Origin: an uncultured Lentisphaerota bacterium
GTDB taxonomy: Bacteria > Verrucomicrobiota > Lentisphaeria > Oligosphaerales > CAITYL01
Direction: 5' to 3'
NCBI GenBank assembly: GCA_903921725.1
Contig: CAIXRA010000045.1
Span: forward strand, 1-64,000
DNA: 64,000 nt
A program made the position numbers and the translations under genes. Shown here piece after piece: positions 1 to 11,489 of the stretch; within the stretch, counting starts at the first letter, position 1; each line of letters starts with the position of its first letter. The notes beneath the pieces were generated by a model. It was not told the origin of the DNA and made no database searches. It saw nothing but the letters and a program-made list of their open reading frames with translations.

Positions 1-120
1 CCGGCCACAACCCCGGCCACAACCCCGGCCACAACCCCGGCCACAACCCCGGCCACAACCCCGGCCACAACCCCGGCCACACCCCCGGCCACAACCCCGG
101 CCACAACCCCGGCCACCCCG
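1..120 (+). repeat. In-frame 12-bp tandem repeat encoding Pro-Ala-Thr-Thr
   Basis: Ten consecutive 12-bp units of the form CCGGCCACAACC. Unit 7 (73-84) and the last unit (109-120) carry substitutions giving PATP. The unit length is a multiple of three, so copy-number change would lengthen or shorten the linker without shifting frame. The array probably extends upstream of the window. Confidence 0.95.
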
Positions 121-1149
121 CCCGTCATTCCGGCAAACTCCCCAGCCGCAACCGTGCCGCCGGTGCCTGCCACGGAGACGGTCGGGACCATGACGCCGCC
201 GCCTGCCGCTCCGGCGCCTGCCACCACCCCCGCAAAGCCGGTGGCGACGACAACAACCGCCGCAATCCCTGCCGTTACCGCGGGAGCCGTTGACCCCGCA
301 GCGGCGGTGGCAAAGAAACCAGCAACGATTTCCGCCAGTGACTTCCTCAACCCCGGAGACTTGATCCGCGTCCGGATGGTGGAGGACCCGAATATCGTGT
401 TTGAGGGGCTGATTTCCGCTTCCGGAACCATTCCGGTTCCGTTTCTCGGTGAGTTCTTCCTCGCCCGCATGACTGCAGCAGATGCGGAAACCGCCCTGTC
501 CAAGGCATTGACCAACGGATTCTACCAGAAGTCCACAATCTCCGTCACCCTTGTCACCAAGGGGCAAGGGAAGATTTTTGTTTATGGAGCCGTACGCAGG
601 CCCGGCGTCATCCTGATGCCGACAGTTGGCGACCTGACCATCATCCAGGCACTTTCCTATGTTGACGGCCTGACCAACTGGGCCTCTCCGGAGGACGCCT
701 ACATCCTCCGCCGAAACAGGCCCGGCCAACCGCCGCAGAAAATACCACTCAATCTCTCTCAGATTTTCACATCGGCCATGCCGCTGAGCGATGCGGACAT
801 CATCCTGCAGAACGATGACGTCGTCTGCGTCCCCGGCCTGAGCGGGGCTCTGTTTTTCAGTTCCGACACCTGCGAGGTCATGGTTGTGGGCGAGGTGAGA
901 ACGCCCGGGATTGTGTCGTTTGCGCCCGGCGAGCAGCGCACCGTCATGCGCGCCATCTTCAAGGCGGGCGGGTTCGACAAATTCGCAAAACAAAACAAGG
1001 TTCGGGTCATCCAGTACGCCAAGGACAAGAAGCGGACGGAACAGATTCTCGACGCGACCAAGATTATGGACAAGGGGGATCTGGACAGCGACATTGAAAT
1101 CAAGCCGGGCGACATGATCATCGTACCCCAGTCCACATTTAAGATGTAA
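1..1149 (+). CDS. Polysaccharide export protein, Wza-like (5' end outside window)
   Basis: Outer-membrane polysaccharide export protein of the Wza/KpsD type. The frame is open from base 1, so the gene starts upstream; the first ATG inside the window (154) lies within a continuing Pro/Ala/Thr-rich stretch and is probably not the true start. Visible part is 382 residues. Residues 1-40 are tandem PATT repeats and the low-complexity region runs to about residue 100. A Poly_export domain follows (about 111-187, beginning near the motif NPGDLIRV). Two SLBB-like segments follow, one around GKIFVYGAVRRPGV (about 191-230) and one around VMVVGEVRTPGI (about 293-337). The signal peptide and lipobox that would confirm outer-membrane placement are not visible. 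The next gene encodes a Wzc-like kinase, the usual partner in Wzy-dependent export. Confidence 0.9.
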   Translation, partial: PATTPATTPATTPATTPATTPATTPATPPATTPATTPATPPVIPANSPAATVPPVPATETVGTMTPPPAAPAPATTPAKPVATTTTAAIPAVTAGAVDPAAAVAKKPATISASDFLNPGDLIRVRMVEDPNIVFEGLISASGTIPVPFLGEFFLARMTAADAETALSKALTNGFYQKSTISVTLVTKGQGKIFVYGAVRRPGVILMPTVGDLTIIQALSYVDGLTNWASPEDAYILRRNRPGQPPQKIPLNLSQIFTSAMPLSDADIILQNDDVVCVPGLSGALFFSSDTCEVMVVGEVRTPGIVSFAPGEQRTVMRAIFKAGGFDKFAKQNKVRVIQYAKDKKRTEQILDATKIMDKGDLDSDIEIKPGDMIIVPQSTFKM

Positions 1150-1358
1150 ACTCCGCCTTACGCGCCCAACAGGAACGCGGGCGGCGGCGATTGTATCGGA
1201 CGACGGGATTTCGGACAAAAAAGAGACCATTGCCGTGGATTCACATGTGAAACTTACAGCCCACGCGGGGGATTTCCCCCAAGGGGTGACGAGTTGAGGC
1301 ATGCATAATCCACCAGGCGGCGCTTGTTTCCGTTCTACCAAAAAAAGGTCCAGAAAAC

Positions 1359-3746
1359 ATGCAATCTCCGGACACCTATCCTCCTTTTGGCAACGCACTC
1401 CAGGCAGCGCCTGCACAGCCCACGCAAGGGACGGGGACCTCCATTGCGGACGCCGCACAGGAGCGCTCTGATCCGCGCCGCTATTTTGCCGTCGTCATGG
1501 CCCATTGGTGGGTCGTCCTCCTCGTCCTGCTGCTCTGTACGGCAGTCGGTGCCGCATACGCCATCACGGCAACCCCGCGCTACCAGGCCGCCTGCCGTTC
1601 AGAAATCATGCCGGACGATCGTCTGCGTGTCTCCACAAACGTCATCAGCCAGCCGACATCGGCGGAATCGCTGGCCCGCCAGCGCGGACGACAGATTACC
1701 ATCATCACGGGTGACGCGCTTCGCAACCAGGTTGACAACCGCCTCAACGCCCGCTGGAAAGGTGTCATTCCGGAGTTGGGGGTCAGCATCTCGGCAAGGC
1801 CCGTGCGCGAAGTGGAAAGCATGCTGGATATCAGCGTCAACGCCGTCAATGTGGAGTATGCCCTTGACTACCTGACGACCCTTCTCGAGCAGTACAAGGA
1901 AGCGCAGTCGAAGTGGCAGATGGAGGCCAACGAGAATGCACTGCGGAGCCTGTGGGTGGAAAAAAAGCGCCTGTCGGACGAACTTGAGACCGCCAACAAC
2001 ACCCTGGTGCAGTTCCAGAAGGAACACAATATCCAGTTCAACCGGGCCCGGCAACAGTTTGACGATGCGTTCCTGGCCGGTCTGGTTCAGCGCCAAAACG
2101 CGCTGAAAATGGAACGGACCATGCTGGAGGCCCAGTTCCCCGCCATCCGCCAGTCGAGCACGCTGGTCATCCAGAACGTCCTCGAGCTCACCATGGGCAC
2201 CCACGACGCCACGATGGACGCGCTGCCGACCGCCGGGATCAACCAGGATAATTCGGCGGCGAATATGTTGGCGAATCTGGGCAAACGGGACGGTCGGAGT
2301 CCCGACACCATGGTGGCCAGGACTTGGCAGCAGCAGGAGGAGTTGGTCGCCCGCCTGAAGGCTGAATACATGGACATGCTCACGCAGTACAAGGCCGACC
2401 ACCCCAGAATGGTGGATCTCCAGCGGTACATCGGGGCGGCCGAACGTGAACTGCGTTTCGGGGCGGAGACGGCCCTCAAGCGCCTGCAGTCGCGCTACGA
2501 AGCCCTCAAGATTCAGGAGACGGCGCTCGACGAGTCAGCCCGCGCCTGGAAGGGGAACAATGATATGTCCGTGGCGGATCGCGCCACCTACGACAACCTT
2601 CAGTCCAAAGTGGATCACATGAAGCAGCAGCATGACTTGGTGTACGCCAAGATCATCGACACGGCATCCCAGAATTCGGATCCCTTCTACAACCACACGG
2701 TGGACCCCCCCCACGCCATCTCCAACCCCGTATGGCCGAACAAGCCCGTCATCATGGCGATCAGCATCATCATCGGACTGCTGTTGGGCATCGCCGTGGC
2801 CATCCTGCTCGACTTCCTCGACACCAGCATGATGGATGTGCTGGCCATCGAACAGAAGCTCGGCATCCAGTACCTGAGCAGCATCCCAAGCTGGGATCGC
2901 ATCATCCCGAACCTGGACATGAAGAACGCCCAGGTGGTGGTGGACCGCAAGAAGACCTCAATTACCTCCGAGGTCTACCGCAGCCTCCGCACCAGCCTGG
3001 AAACCGTCATCAACAACCAGAAGGGGTACGCGCTGGGCATCACCTCCACGGAGGCGAACGAGGGCAAATCACTCACCACCATCAATCTGGCCGTCGTCTT
3101 CAGCTGGACGGGAAAAAAGGTCCTGCTTGTGGACGGCGATCTCCGCCGCGGCAAGCTCAACGACTCGTTCGGCCTCGAAATGAAGACCGGCCTCACCGAG
3201 TACTTGCTGGGAAGCGTGCGTGACTGGCATGAAGTCGTTCACCACACCGTGCACGAAAACCTCGACCTGATCATGGTGGGTGCCTACCATCCCTCGGCCC
3301 CCGAGCTTCTCGATCCGACCCGCATGAAAAAACTGGTCGAAGAATGGGGCAAGGAATATGATCTGATCATCTTCGACACAGCCCCCATCGGCCGGGTCGT
3401 GGACAGCGCCTTGCTGGGACGGGCCTGCAACGGCATGCTGCTGGTCACGCGCCACGGGCACTGCACGTTTGCCGGCGTACGCCATGCCATCCACCGCCTG
3501 GAAGGCGCGAAGGTTGTCGGCTTCTGCCTCAACGGCATCGAAGTCACCAGCAAGCGTCTTGGCTATTTCAACTACTACGGATACTTCCGCCGCTTCGGAC
3601 GCTACGGGCACTATGCCTACTATTCGCAGGACAAGTACCGCTACGGCCAGTACGGATACTCGCCTGGCGCGGCGACGAAAGAGGAAGACGGACGCCGCCA
3701 AGAGGATGAGTCCGGCGCGCCGCCCGCTGTTCCGCCACCCGCCTGA
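1359..3746 (+). CDS. Wzc-like polysaccharide co-polymerase / tyrosine autokinase
   Basis: Inner-membrane chain-length regulator fused to a bacterial tyrosine kinase (795 aa). The N-terminal Wzz-type domain is bounded by membrane segments at about residues 49-69 (WWVVLLVLLLC) and 463-487 (IIIGLLLGIAVAIL), with a long periplasmic, partly coiled-coil region between. The cytoplasmic kinase has a Walker A motif near 563-572 (STEANEGKSL), Walker A' (LLVDGDLRR) and Walker B (LIIFDTAP). The C-terminus (about 733-768) carries 12 tyrosines in about 33 residues, the expected autophosphorylation cluster. In this family, cycling of tail phosphorylation controls polymer length and export through the Wza-like channel, here encoded just upstream. 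A C8 run at 2705-2712 lies inside the gene. Confidence 0.95.
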   Translation: MQSPDTYPPFGNALQAAPAQPTQGTGTSIADAAQERSDPRRYFAVVMAHWWVVLLVLLLCTAVGAAYAITATPRYQAACRSEIMPDDRLRVSTNVISQPTSAESLARQRGRQITIITGDALRNQVDNRLNARWKGVIPELGVSISARPVREVESMLDISVNAVNVEYALDYLTTLLEQYKEAQSKWQMEANENALRSLWVEKKRLSDELETANNTLVQFQKEHNIQFNRARQQFDDAFLAGLVQRQNALKMERTMLEAQFPAIRQSSTLVIQNVLELTMGTHDATMDALPTAGINQDNSAANMLANLGKRDGRSPDTMVARTWQQQEELVARLKAEYMDMLTQYKADHPRMVDLQRYIGAAERELRFGAETALKRLQSRYEALKIQETALDESARAWKGNNDMSVADRATYDNLQSKVDHMKQQHDLVYAKIIDTASQNSDPFYNHTVDPPHAISNPVWPNKPVIMAISIIIGLLLGIAVAILLDFLDTSMMDVLAIEQKLGIQYLSSIPSWDRIIPNLDMKNAQVVVDRKKTSITSEVYRSLRTSLETVINNQKGYALGITSTEANEGKSLTTINLAVVFSWTGKKVLLVDGDLRRGKLNDSFGLEMKTGLTEYLLGSVRDWHEVVHHTVHENLDLIMVGAYHPSAPELLDPTRMKKLVEEWGKEYDLIIFDTAPIGRVVDSALLGRACNGMLLVTRHGHCTFAGVRHAIHRLEGAKVVGFCLNGIEVTSKRLGYFNYYGYFRRFGRYGHYAYYSQDKYRYGQYGYSPGAATKEEDGRRQEDESGAPPAVPPPA

Positions 3747-3760
3747 TAGGCTGGATGCAT

Positions 3761-3801
3761 TTTCCTCCGGCGCGTGGGAAACCAGGGACGCGCCGGGGAA
3801 A
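3761..3801 (+). terminator. Strong hairpin between the kinase and ligase genes
   Basis: Left arm 3761-3775 and right arm 3788-3801 pair almost completely, with one bulged T, around a 12-nt loop; the core pairing is CCGGCGCGT with ACGCGCCGG. It starts 15 nt after the kinase stop codon. No U-tract follows, so it could be a factor-dependent terminator, an mRNA-stabilising hairpin or a partial attenuator rather than a classical intrinsic terminator. Confidence 0.4.
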
Positions 3802-3892
3802 TGACACGCTTCACGGATAGCCAGTGCGGTTGACGAGCGGGCGTAGCCCGCCCCGTCGCCCACGGCACGGCAAGCTGTTTTTACGGTAAACC

Positions 3893-6100
3893 ATGCAAGC
3901 TTTCATCATCATTGCAATCTTGGGGGTTGCGGTATTGGGCGCGGCGGGGGCGTACCCGGGGATTTTCCCTGCGTGCGCCATCACCGCAGCGCTCGGTCTT
4001 TTGACGGCAAACCCCGTCCAAAACCGCCAAAACCGGTGGGTCTGGCTGACGGGCACGCTGATCCTCGGCTGGGTTCTGTTCACCGTGGTTCCCCTTCCGT
4101 CCTTTGTAATGTCGCGCCTGGCTCCGGTGCGGCAGGAATATTTTTTACGGGCGGACAAGGCGCTGGCTCAGCTTGACGCGATCCGCAATCTCCCGCCCGC
4201 CGCCGTGCGTCCGGCCTTCGATGCATCCCCGCTTGCGGACGGGTTGCCGCCCGCCGCCGGCGGTGCCACGGCCGGGGACAACGCCACCTCCCAACCACTC
4301 CCCGCCTCCGGCAGCCACGGCCTGTCCCTGAACCAGCACGGGACGCTCCGGTTTTTCCTGCTGATTGCCGGATGCTGGGGACTCTTCTGGATGTCCGCCA
4401 GCTTGGCCGCGACGGTGCGGCGCCGCCTTCTAAAGGCGCTGGTCATCGGCGGCGCCACCGTGGCCGCCATCGGCATAACGGGCCGCTATTCGGGATGGAT
4501 TACCCAGATTCTTCCATGGCAGTTGATGGACGAATTCGGCAACACGGGATCCATTTGGCCCTTCGTAAACCGGGACCATTTTGCCACCTTTGCCGCCATG
4601 CTTGCACCGGCGGCCCTCTGCCTAACGCTCTCCCCAAGTCTGGACATGAGTGCCGCGCAGAAGCCGACGAACTCAACGCGCCGGCTTTCGTGGCTGCTGC
4701 CGGCCACCGCGCTGGCGCGAATCTTCTATCTCTCGCTTTTCGTCCTGTTGGTGGGGGCCACCCTTTTCTCCCAGTCCAGGGGCGGCACCGTGGCGCTGCT
4801 GCTCTCGCTCATCCTGACCATCATGTACTGGCTGCGGGGGCGGCAATCCGGCGGCTCGACGATTGCAACCATCCTCGGCATCGGCGTGCTCCTCGGCGTT
4901 GTTTTTATGCCGTCCGCACCTTTCCAGCAACGGATGGACACCCTGCATGTCGACCACATCGTAAAAGAAAACCAGGGACGGATAGAGATATGGTCCGAAT
5001 GCATGGATGCGTGGAAAGACCTCCCCGCGCTCGGCGCCGGCATGGAAGGGCTCCGCACCCTCCAGCCGATCCACAAAACGACACCCTCTCTTGCGGAGGC
5101 CGGATACGCCCACAATGAATACATCCAGATTCTGACGGACGGCGGCGTGCTCGGCGCCATTCTGTTCGGCATGTTCGGATTTTTCTACCTGCATGCGTTT
5201 GCCGCATACCGGTTCACGCCAAAACCATACATTCCGGAAGCGCGGGAAGAGTCCTCCGGAGAGGAATCCCGAGTTCGCCCGCTGAGAGCTATTGTCGTGG
5301 GGGCCGGCGCGGTCGTGGTTTTCCACTCCTTCTTCGACTTTCCCTGCCGCATTCCCCTGAACGCCTTTCTCTTGGCCGCCATCCTCGGCATGGGCCTTTC
5401 CCGGAAAATAATGCGCAGTGGAACGCCGTTGCGCTGGCGGTATGCGGCGGCTGTCGTCTCCACCGCGCTCCTCGGCGCCACGCTCTTTACCGTGGTCTCG
5501 ATTGGAGATCGGACCTGTCACTACGACTATGCTCCATTCCTCCAGCAAGCCCCCGTACGGACGCTGGCGGCGGCCGTCAGCCGCACCCCGGCCTACTGGC
5601 GCGGCTGGAATGAGCTTGGCGCACGTTCATACAACATCGCCACCGGCCGGGCAAATGCGGATGCGGCGTTCGCAACGGATCCGGCGGCGGACCGGCCGTG
5701 GTGGCAACCTTGGTTGTCCGACCGGCCCGCAGTAGTGGAGACCTCGACGACGACCCTGCCGCCGGAACGGAAAACCGGCGACGCGCTGGAGGAGGTTGGC
5801 CGAAACGTGCGGCCACATGCCTCGCGCCTTGCGGCATCTCCCCAAATGCACTTTCAGATTCCGCCCGGCACCGCTAGGGCATGGATGGATTTCAGCTTGG
5901 AATGCTTCCGGACGGCGGCCGTCTACAATCCCTGCAACTACCTGGTATGGGAGACGCTGGGCAACGTGGAGGGCGCCGCGGGGAACCTGGAAAACGCCCA
6001 GGCGGCCTTCGACCGCATGGTCGAACTGGCACCCTACATGAAACCGGCCGCGGACAAGTCCATGCGAGAGTTCTCCCGGGCTGCATCCCTGCGGCCGTAA
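3893..6100 (+). CDS. O-antigen ligase / polymerase-like membrane protein with C-terminal TPR
   Basis: Large polytopic membrane protein (735 aa) of the Wzy_C/WaaL superfamily, which joins lipid-linked oligosaccharides into polymer or onto an acceptor. Many hydrophobic segments occupy about residues 1-540. The main periplasmic loop contains [10 protein letters not shown] and later [10 protein letters not shown] and AHNEYIQIL, typical of this superfamily. After the last membrane segment comes a soluble tail; residues about 662-730 ([20 protein letters not shown]) look like a tetratricopeptide repeat. It follows the Wza/Wzc-type genes. A second, shorter Wzy-like protein is encoded at 29980, so one may polymerise and the other ligate; sequence alone does not decide which. 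Confidence 0.8.
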   Translation: MQAFIIIAILGVAVLGAAGAYPGIFPACAITAALGLLTANPVQNRQNRWVWLTGTLILGWVLFTVVPLPSFVMSRLAPVRQEYFLRADKALAQLDAIRNLPPAAVRPAFDASPLADGLPPAAGGATAGDNATSQPLPASGSHGLSLNQHGTLRFFLLIAGCWGLFWMSASLAATVRRRLLKALVIGGATVAAIGITGRYSGWITQILPWQLMDEFGNTGSIWPFVNRDHFATFAAMLAPAALCLTLSPSLDMSAAQKPTNSTRRLSWLLPATALARIFYLSLFVLLVGATLFSQSRGGTVALLLSLILTIMYWLRGRQSGGSTIATILGIGVLLGVVFMPSAPFQQRMDTLHVDHIVKENQGRIEIWSECMDAWKDLPALGAGMEGLRTLQPIHKTTPSLAEAGYAHNEYIQILTDGGVLGAILFGMFGFFYLHAFAAYRFTPKPYIPEAREESSGEESRVRPLRAIVVGAGAVVVFHSFFDFPCRIPLNAFLLAAILGMGLSRKIMRSGTPLRWRYAAAVVSTALLGATLFTVVSIGDRTCHYDYAPFLQQAPVRTLAAAVSRTPAYWRGWNELGARSYNIATGRANADAAFATDPAADRPWWQPWLSDRPAVVETSTTTLPPERKTGDALEEVGRNVRPHASRLAASPQMHFQIPPGTARAWMDFSLECFRTAAVYNPCNYLVWETLGNVEGAAGNLENAQAAFDRMVELAPYMKPAADKSMREFSRAASLRP

Positions 6101-6155
6101 CGCGCGCACACCGCCTGCGGCTCTCATTCCCCAGAAGATCCGGACTCCCCCCACC

Positions 6156-7094
<939 letters not shown>

Positions 7095-7159
7095 GAACAA
7101 ACCCAACGGGCCGGCTTTTCGCCGCGCCTTCCTGTTACCCACCAAAAAAGGGCTGCAAC

Positions 7160-8455
7160 ATGCAACACCTCGAAACAAAAATCGCCGACCGCTCCGCCGT
7201 AGTTTCCCTCATCGGCTTGGGCTATGTCGGCCTGCCGCTCGCCATCGAATTCGGCAAGCAGTTCGACACCATCGGCTTTGATATCAACCAGAAGCGGATC
7301 GGGGAGCTGGCCTCCGGACACGACCATACCCTTGAGGCGACGACGGAGTCGCTCCGCTCCGCCACGCGCCTCGCCTTTTCCGCCAACCCGGACGACCTCC
7401 GGAAGGCCGACATCTTCATCGTGACCGTCCCCACCCCCGTGGACGAATACAAACGCCCCGACCTCACCCCCCTCATCAGGGCCAGCGAAACCATCGGCAA
7501 AGCGCTGCGCCCCGGCGGCCTCGTCATCTACGAGAGCACCGTCTACCCCGGCTGCACCGAGGAGGACTGCGTGCCCGTCCTGGAAAAATTCAGCGGCCTG
7601 AAGTTCAATCGGGACTTCTTCTGCGGGTACAGCCCGGAGCGGATCAATCCCGGCGACAAACAGCACACCGTCACCAAGATCAAAAAGGTCACCTCCGGCT
7701 CCACGCCAGAAGCGGGCCGGGCCGTGGACGCCCTCTACCGCAGCATCATCACCGCCGGCACGCATCTGGCCTCCTGCATCAAGGTCGCCGAAGCGGCCAA
7801 GGTCATCGAAAACTCCCAGCGCGACATCAACATCGCTTTCGTCAACGAACTGTGTATGATCTTCAACCGCATGGGAATCGACACCACCGAGGTCCTGGAG
7901 GCCGCGGGCACCAAGTGGAACTTCCTCCCCTTCCGCCCCGGGCTCGTTGGCGGCCACTGCATCGGCGTCGACCCCTATTATCTCACGCACAAAGCCCAGG
8001 CCCTCGGCTACACCCCGGAAATCATCCTGGCCGGCCGCCGCCTCAACGACAACATGGGCGTCGAGGCCGCCCGCCGTCTCATCAAGCTCATGATCAAGAA
8101 AGGGCACGCCATCAAGGACGCCAAGATTCTTGTGCTGGGCATCACCTTCAAAGAAAACTGCCCCGATATCCGCAACTCCCGCGTCATCGACCTGATCCGC
8201 GAGCTGGACGACTTCGGCGCCCGCATCTCCGTCTTCGACCCCTGGGCCGACCCGGCCGAAGTCCGGCACGAGTACGGCATCGAAATGGTCCCGCGCCCCA
8301 CGCCGGCTGAGAAAACCGCGTACGACGCGGTCGTCCTCGCCGTGTCGCACGACAAGTTCCGCGAGCTGGACTTCGCGAAATTCACCCGGAAGAACATGGT
8401 CGTCTTCGATATCAAGTCGTTCCTGCCCAAGGCATTGGTCGACGGCCGCCTGTAA
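7160..8455 (+). CDS. tviB: UDP-N-acetylhexosamine 6-dehydrogenase (TviB/WbpO type)
   Basis: Nucleotide-sugar dehydrogenase (431 aa) that oxidises C6 of a UDP-HexNAc to the uronic acid with two NAD+. The N-terminal Rossmann motif is [10 protein letters not shown]. The catalytic cysteine lies in [11 protein letters not shown], preceded by the central helix segment [15 protein letters not shown]. The sequence style ([21 protein letters not shown]) matches the TviB/VipA/WbpO branch making UDP-GlcNAcA or UDP-GalNAcA rather than UDP-glucose dehydrogenase. The C4 epimerase TviC that partners it in Vi-antigen loci is not seen. Substrate is inferred from subfamily resemblance only. Confidence 0.85.
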   Translation: MQHLETKIADRSAVVSLIGLGYVGLPLAIEFGKQFDTIGFDINQKRIGELASGHDHTLEATTESLRSATRLAFSANPDDLRKADIFIVTVPTPVDEYKRPDLTPLIRASETIGKALRPGGLVIYESTVYPGCTEEDCVPVLEKFSGLKFNRDFFCGYSPERINPGDKQHTVTKIKKVTSGSTPEAGRAVDALYRSIITAGTHLASCIKVAEAAKVIENSQRDINIAFVNELCMIFNRMGIDTTEVLEAAGTKWNFLPFRPGLVGGHCIGVDPYYLTHKAQALGYTPEIILAGRRLNDNMGVEAARRLIKLMIKKGHAIKDAKILVLGITFKENCPDIRNSRVIDLIRELDDFGARISVFDPWADPAEVRHEYGIEMVPRPTPAEKTAYDAVVLAVSHDKFRELDFAKFTRKNMVVFDIKSFLPKALVDGRL

Positions 8456-8480
8456 TTCCGAACCACAAAGGCGCGCCCCC

Positions 8481-9539
8481 ATGAAAATCCTTGTCACCGG
8501 CGGCTGCGGCTTCATCGGCAGCAACCTCGTCCGCGTCATCCTGCGTGAAACCCAGCACGCCGTCATGAATGTGGACAAGCTCACCTACGCGGGCAACCCC
8601 GAGTCGCTTGCCGACCTCGCGGGCGACCCTCGCTACCAGTTCTGCCAGGCCGACATCTGCGACGCCGGAGCCATGCAGGCCGTCTTTGCGGAGTTCGCGC
8701 CCGACGCCGTCATGCATCTCGCCGCCGAATCCCATGTGGACCGCTCCATCGACGGGCCGGGTGCCTTCATCCAGACGAACATCACCGGCACCTTCACCCT
8801 GCTCCAGGCCGCCCGCGCCCAATGGGCCGGCCGCCAGACCGCGCCGGGCCGGCCGCCCCCGCGCTTCCTGCACGTCTCCACCGACGAGGTGTTCGGCTCC
8901 CTCTCCTTCTCCGACCCCGCCTTCACCGAAACCACGCCGTACAACCCGCACTCCCCCTACTCCGCCAGCAAGGCGGCGTCCGACCACCTTGCCCGCGCTT
9001 GGGCCGACACCTTCGGGCTGCCCGTGCTCGTCACCAACTGCTCCAACAACTACGGCCCCTTCCAGTTCCCGGAGAAGCTGATTCCCGTCGTCATCCTCAA
9101 GGCGCTGCGCGGCGAGCCGATCCCCGTGTACGGCAAGGGCGAGAACATCCGCGACTGGCTCTATGTCGAGGATCACTGCCGCGCACTGATCACGGTGCTG
9201 GAGAAGGGGACGCCGGGCGAGACCTACAACGTCGGCGGCAACAACGAACAGCGCAATCTCGACATCGTCCACAAAATCTGCGTCCTTCTCGATGAGTTCG
9301 TGCCGCGGAAGGCCGGCGGTTCCTACGCGGAGCAGATCAGCTTCGTCACCGACCGCCCCGGCCACGACCTGCGCTACGCCATCGACGCCGGCAAGATCAA
9401 GCGCGAGCTCGGCTGGGAGCCGCGGGAAACCTTTGAAACCGGCTTCCGCAAGACAGTAAAGTGGTACCTCGACAACCAGCCGTGGTGGACCAACATCCTC
9501 AACGGCTCCTACAAGCTCGAACGCCTCGGCAAACACTGA
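8481..9539 (+). CDS. rfbB: dTDP-glucose 4,6-dehydratase
   Basis: RmlB/RfbB, converting dTDP-glucose to dTDP-4-keto-6-deoxyglucose, the precursor of dTDP-L-rhamnose and related sugars (352 aa). Diagnostic features are [10 protein letters not shown] (NAD binding), [12 protein letters not shown], the STDEVFG segment with its Thr/Asp/Glu active-site residues, [11 protein letters not shown] (Y-x3-K) and [18 protein letters not shown]. It is followed by rmlA. The third gene, rmlC, is displaced to 27629, and no rmlD homologue is visible. Confidence 0.96.
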   Translation: MKILVTGGCGFIGSNLVRVILRETQHAVMNVDKLTYAGNPESLADLAGDPRYQFCQADICDAGAMQAVFAEFAPDAVMHLAAESHVDRSIDGPGAFIQTNITGTFTLLQAARAQWAGRQTAPGRPPPRFLHVSTDEVFGSLSFSDPAFTETTPYNPHSPYSASKAASDHLARAWADTFGLPVLVTNCSNNYGPFQFPEKLIPVVILKALRGEPIPVYGKGENIRDWLYVEDHCRALITVLEKGTPGETYNVGGNNEQRNLDIVHKICVLLDEFVPRKAGGSYAEQISFVTDRPGHDLRYAIDAGKIKRELGWEPRETFETGFRKTVKWYLDNQPWWTNILNGSYKLERLGKH

Positions 9540-9623
9540 ACCACGCCAACGGGGCCATTCGCGGGAAGGCGGGCGTCTCGCCCGGCATGCAAGGACGGGA
9601 GCGTGCGGCGTCCCGCCCGCTTC

Positions 9624-9644
9624 CATCGGGCATCCTGCCCGATG
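9624..9644. repeat. Perfect inverted repeat between rfbB and rfbA
   Basis: Nine-base arms CATCGGGCA and TGCCCGATG are separated by TCC. It lies in a 151-nt spacer that also holds a second GC-rich self-complementary stretch (about 9566-9619). No U-tract follows. It resembles a dispersed intergenic palindrome more than an intrinsic terminator. Confidence 0.5.
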
Positions 9645-9690
9645 CAACGTAGATAAGTTCTTACGTCGGCAGCTACAGAAAGGGTCTCCC

Positions 9691-10551
9691 ATGAAAGGCA
9701 TCATCCTCGCCGGCGGCAGCGGCACGCGCCTGCACCCGATGACCCGCGTCATCAGCAAGCAGCTTCTGCCCGTGTACGACAAGCCGATGATCTACTACCC
9801 GCTAACCACCTTGATGCTGGCGGGAATCCGGGAGATCCTGATCATCTCCACACCGCAGGACCTGCCGCTGTTTGAACGGCTTCTCGGCGACGGCTCCCAG
9901 TGGGGAATCCACTTGGAGTACGCCGAACAGCCGCGGCCGGAAGGGCTCGCCCAAGCCTTCATCATCGGTCGCAAGTTCCTGGCCGGCGGCCCCGGCTGCC
10001 TGATCCTCGGCGACAACATCTTCTACGGCGTCGGCCTCCCCGGCATCCTGCGCAACGCCGCCAAGATTGAGACCGGCGCCACCGTGTTCGGCTATTACGT
10101 CCGCGACCCGGAACGCTACGGCGTCGTCGAGTTCGACGCGGCCGGCAAGGCGATTTCAATCGAGGAGAAACCCAAGCATCCCAAATCCAACCACGCCGTC
10201 GTCGGACTCTATTTCTACGACTCCAAGATCTGCGACATCGCCGCTTCCATCAAGCCCAGCGCACGCGGAGAGCTGGAGATCACCGCCGTCAACCAAGCCT
10301 ATCTCGATCTCGGCGAGCTGCATGTCGAACGCCTCGGCCGCGGCATGGCTTGGCTGGACACCGGCACGCCGGAGTCGATGTTGCAGGCGGCGAACTTCGT
10401 CGAAACCGTCGAGGCCCGCCAGGGACTGAAGATCGCCTGCCCCGAGGAAGTCGCCTGGCGCATGGGATTTGCCGCGCCGGAAGCCATCCTCGCACATTTC
10501 CAGGGCGACAAGTCCGCCTACGGCCATTATGTCCGCGAACTGTTCAAGTAA
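9691..10551 (+). CDS. rfbA: Glucose-1-phosphate thymidylyltransferase
   Basis: RmlA/RfbA makes dTDP-glucose from dTTP and glucose-1-phosphate (286 aa, normal length). The nucleotide-binding signature [13 protein letters not shown] is at residues 5-17, followed by [16 protein letters not shown]. Later motifs [24 protein letters not shown] and [11 protein letters not shown] are typical of the family. The next start codon, 21 nt after the stop, belongs to the truncated rfbF copy. Confidence 0.96.
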   Translation: MKGIILAGGSGTRLHPMTRVISKQLLPVYDKPMIYYPLTTLMLAGIREILIISTPQDLPLFERLLGDGSQWGIHLEYAEQPRPEGLAQAFIIGRKFLAGGPGCLILGDNIFYGVGLPGILRNAAKIETGATVFGYYVRDPERYGVVEFDAAGKAISIEEKPKHPKSNHAVVGLYFYDSKICDIAASIKPSARGELEITAVNQAYLDLGELHVERLGRGMAWLDTGTPESMLQAANFVETVEARQGLKIACPEEVAWRMGFAAPEAILAHFQGDKSAYGHYVRELFK

Positions 10552-10572
10552 CACAACCTCCGGACTCCTTCC

Positions 10573-10728
10573 ATGAAAACCATCATTCTCACCGGCGGTC
10601 TCGGCACACGTCTCGCCGAAGAAACCACCGTCAAGCCCAAGCCCTTGGTGGAAATCGGCGGACGCCCCATCCTCTACCTATTTTTCAGCCGTTCAGCATC
10701 CGGGGCTCAAGCGGCACCACCACGCTGA
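10573..10728 (+). pseudogene. Truncated 5' copy of rfbF
   Basis: The first 103 bp (10573-10675) duplicate the start of the intact rfbF at 11666-11768, with six mismatches. The match begins exactly at ATG, apart from one shared flanking C, and ends abruptly; the frame then runs through unrelated sequence to a TGA at 10726-10728. The predicted 51-residue peptide has the nucleotidyltransferase start [10 protein letters not shown] and [11 protein letters not shown] but no catalytic core, so it cannot be a working enzyme. It is correctly spaced behind rfbA, which suggests this is the original 5' end of rfbF, split off by the module at 10676-11665. Confidence 0.88.
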
Positions 10729-10867
10729 ACGTTCATAAAATATGCATGCCAGCGTTCGGCAATTCGAGGTGCGACGCTCAGCCCCCCCGTTTATCGCCCT
10801 GTCGTCTGCGTTCCCACCAGCACCCTCCGGCGCAAGTGCTTCACCCCCCCCCGCCAGGATCCATCCC

Positions 10868-11338
10868 GTGGACGCCAAACCGTTCTTGGAGATTATCGCC
10901 ACTGCCTTCCACCATCGGCGTCTGGAAGCCGTCATGATTGGCAATGCCGCCGCCGCCATCAACGGCGCACCCGTCACCACGCTTGACATAGACTTCATGG
11001 TTGCCAACACGCCGGAGAACTACCGGAAACTTGCCGTCATCGCCCAAGACCTGAACTGCCAGTTCATCGAGCTGAAGCTTCCCGATGACCGCTGCATGTA
11101 CCGTCTCGTCCACAAAGAAATGCCGCTTGTCGTTGACATCCTATTTTCCATCTCCGGCATTAAAAGCCTTGCCGCATTAAAGAAAAACGCCATGACCGTT
11201 GAGTTTGGCGGGCATCCCCTCCGCATCGCCGCCATGACCGACATCATCTGCAGCAAGAAAGCCGCCGGACGCCCCAAAGACCTCGCCACCATTCCCATCT
11301 TGGAGCTTACGCTCAATGAAAAAAATAACCCGCCATAA
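10868..11338 (+). CDS. Nucleotidyltransferase (AbiEii/DUF6036-like), possible toxin
   Basis: Small nucleotidyltransferase-fold protein. From the GTG at 10868 (an AGGA lies about 9 nt upstream) it has 156 residues. An upstream in-frame ATG at 10742 would add 42 residues of Pro/Ala/Ser-rich sequence that does not look conserved. Residues 22-45 carry the fold signature: IGNAAAAINGAP then TTLDIDFMV, with the paired acidic residues D40 and D42 expected to bind metal. This pattern occurs in AbiEii/MNT-type toxins and related DUF6036 proteins, often in toxin-antitoxin pairs. The family assignment rests on this motif. A small ORF overlaps its 3' end. Confidence 0.65.
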   Translation: MDAKPFLEIIATAFHHRRLEAVMIGNAAAAINGAPVTTLDIDFMVANTPENYRKLAVIAQDLNCQFIELKLPDDRCMYRLVHKEMPLVVDILFSISGIKSLAALKKNAMTVEFGGHPLRIAAMTDIICSKKAAGRPKDLATIPILELTLNEKNNPP

Positions 11339-11489
11339 AACCGTCACACCGCCGCGCCGTCAGGTCGGCCCCATCACCTCCAACCTCAACCCCGACATCC
11401 ACCTCATCCGCCTCCTGTTAGCCAGACCCCCATGCGAACGAACCCATTTCCTTCGCGTCCCCCTCGCCAACGGCGGCAGTTGCCTGTGA
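11316..11489 (+). CDS. Small ORF overlapping the nucleotidyltransferase (57 aa, unknown)
   Basis: Starts inside the end of the nucleotidyltransferase gene (23-nt overlap) and encodes 57 residues, basic at the N-terminus (MKKITRHKTV) and ending in PLANGGSCL. I do not recognise it. The overlap and co-direction suggest a partner protein of the nucleotidyltransferase, for example an antitoxin, but this is a guess from position. It could also be chance. Confidence 0.35.
   Translation: MKKITRHKTVTPPRRQVGPITSNLNPDIHLIRLLLARPPCERTHFLRVPLANGGSCL

Noticed and set aside
1..120. Possible CRISPR array
   Set aside because: The units are only 12 bp, directly adjacent without spacers and in frame with the coding sequence.
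10573..10728. A second functional cytidylyltransferase
   Set aside because: Only 34 codons of rfbF remain and no catalytic core is present.
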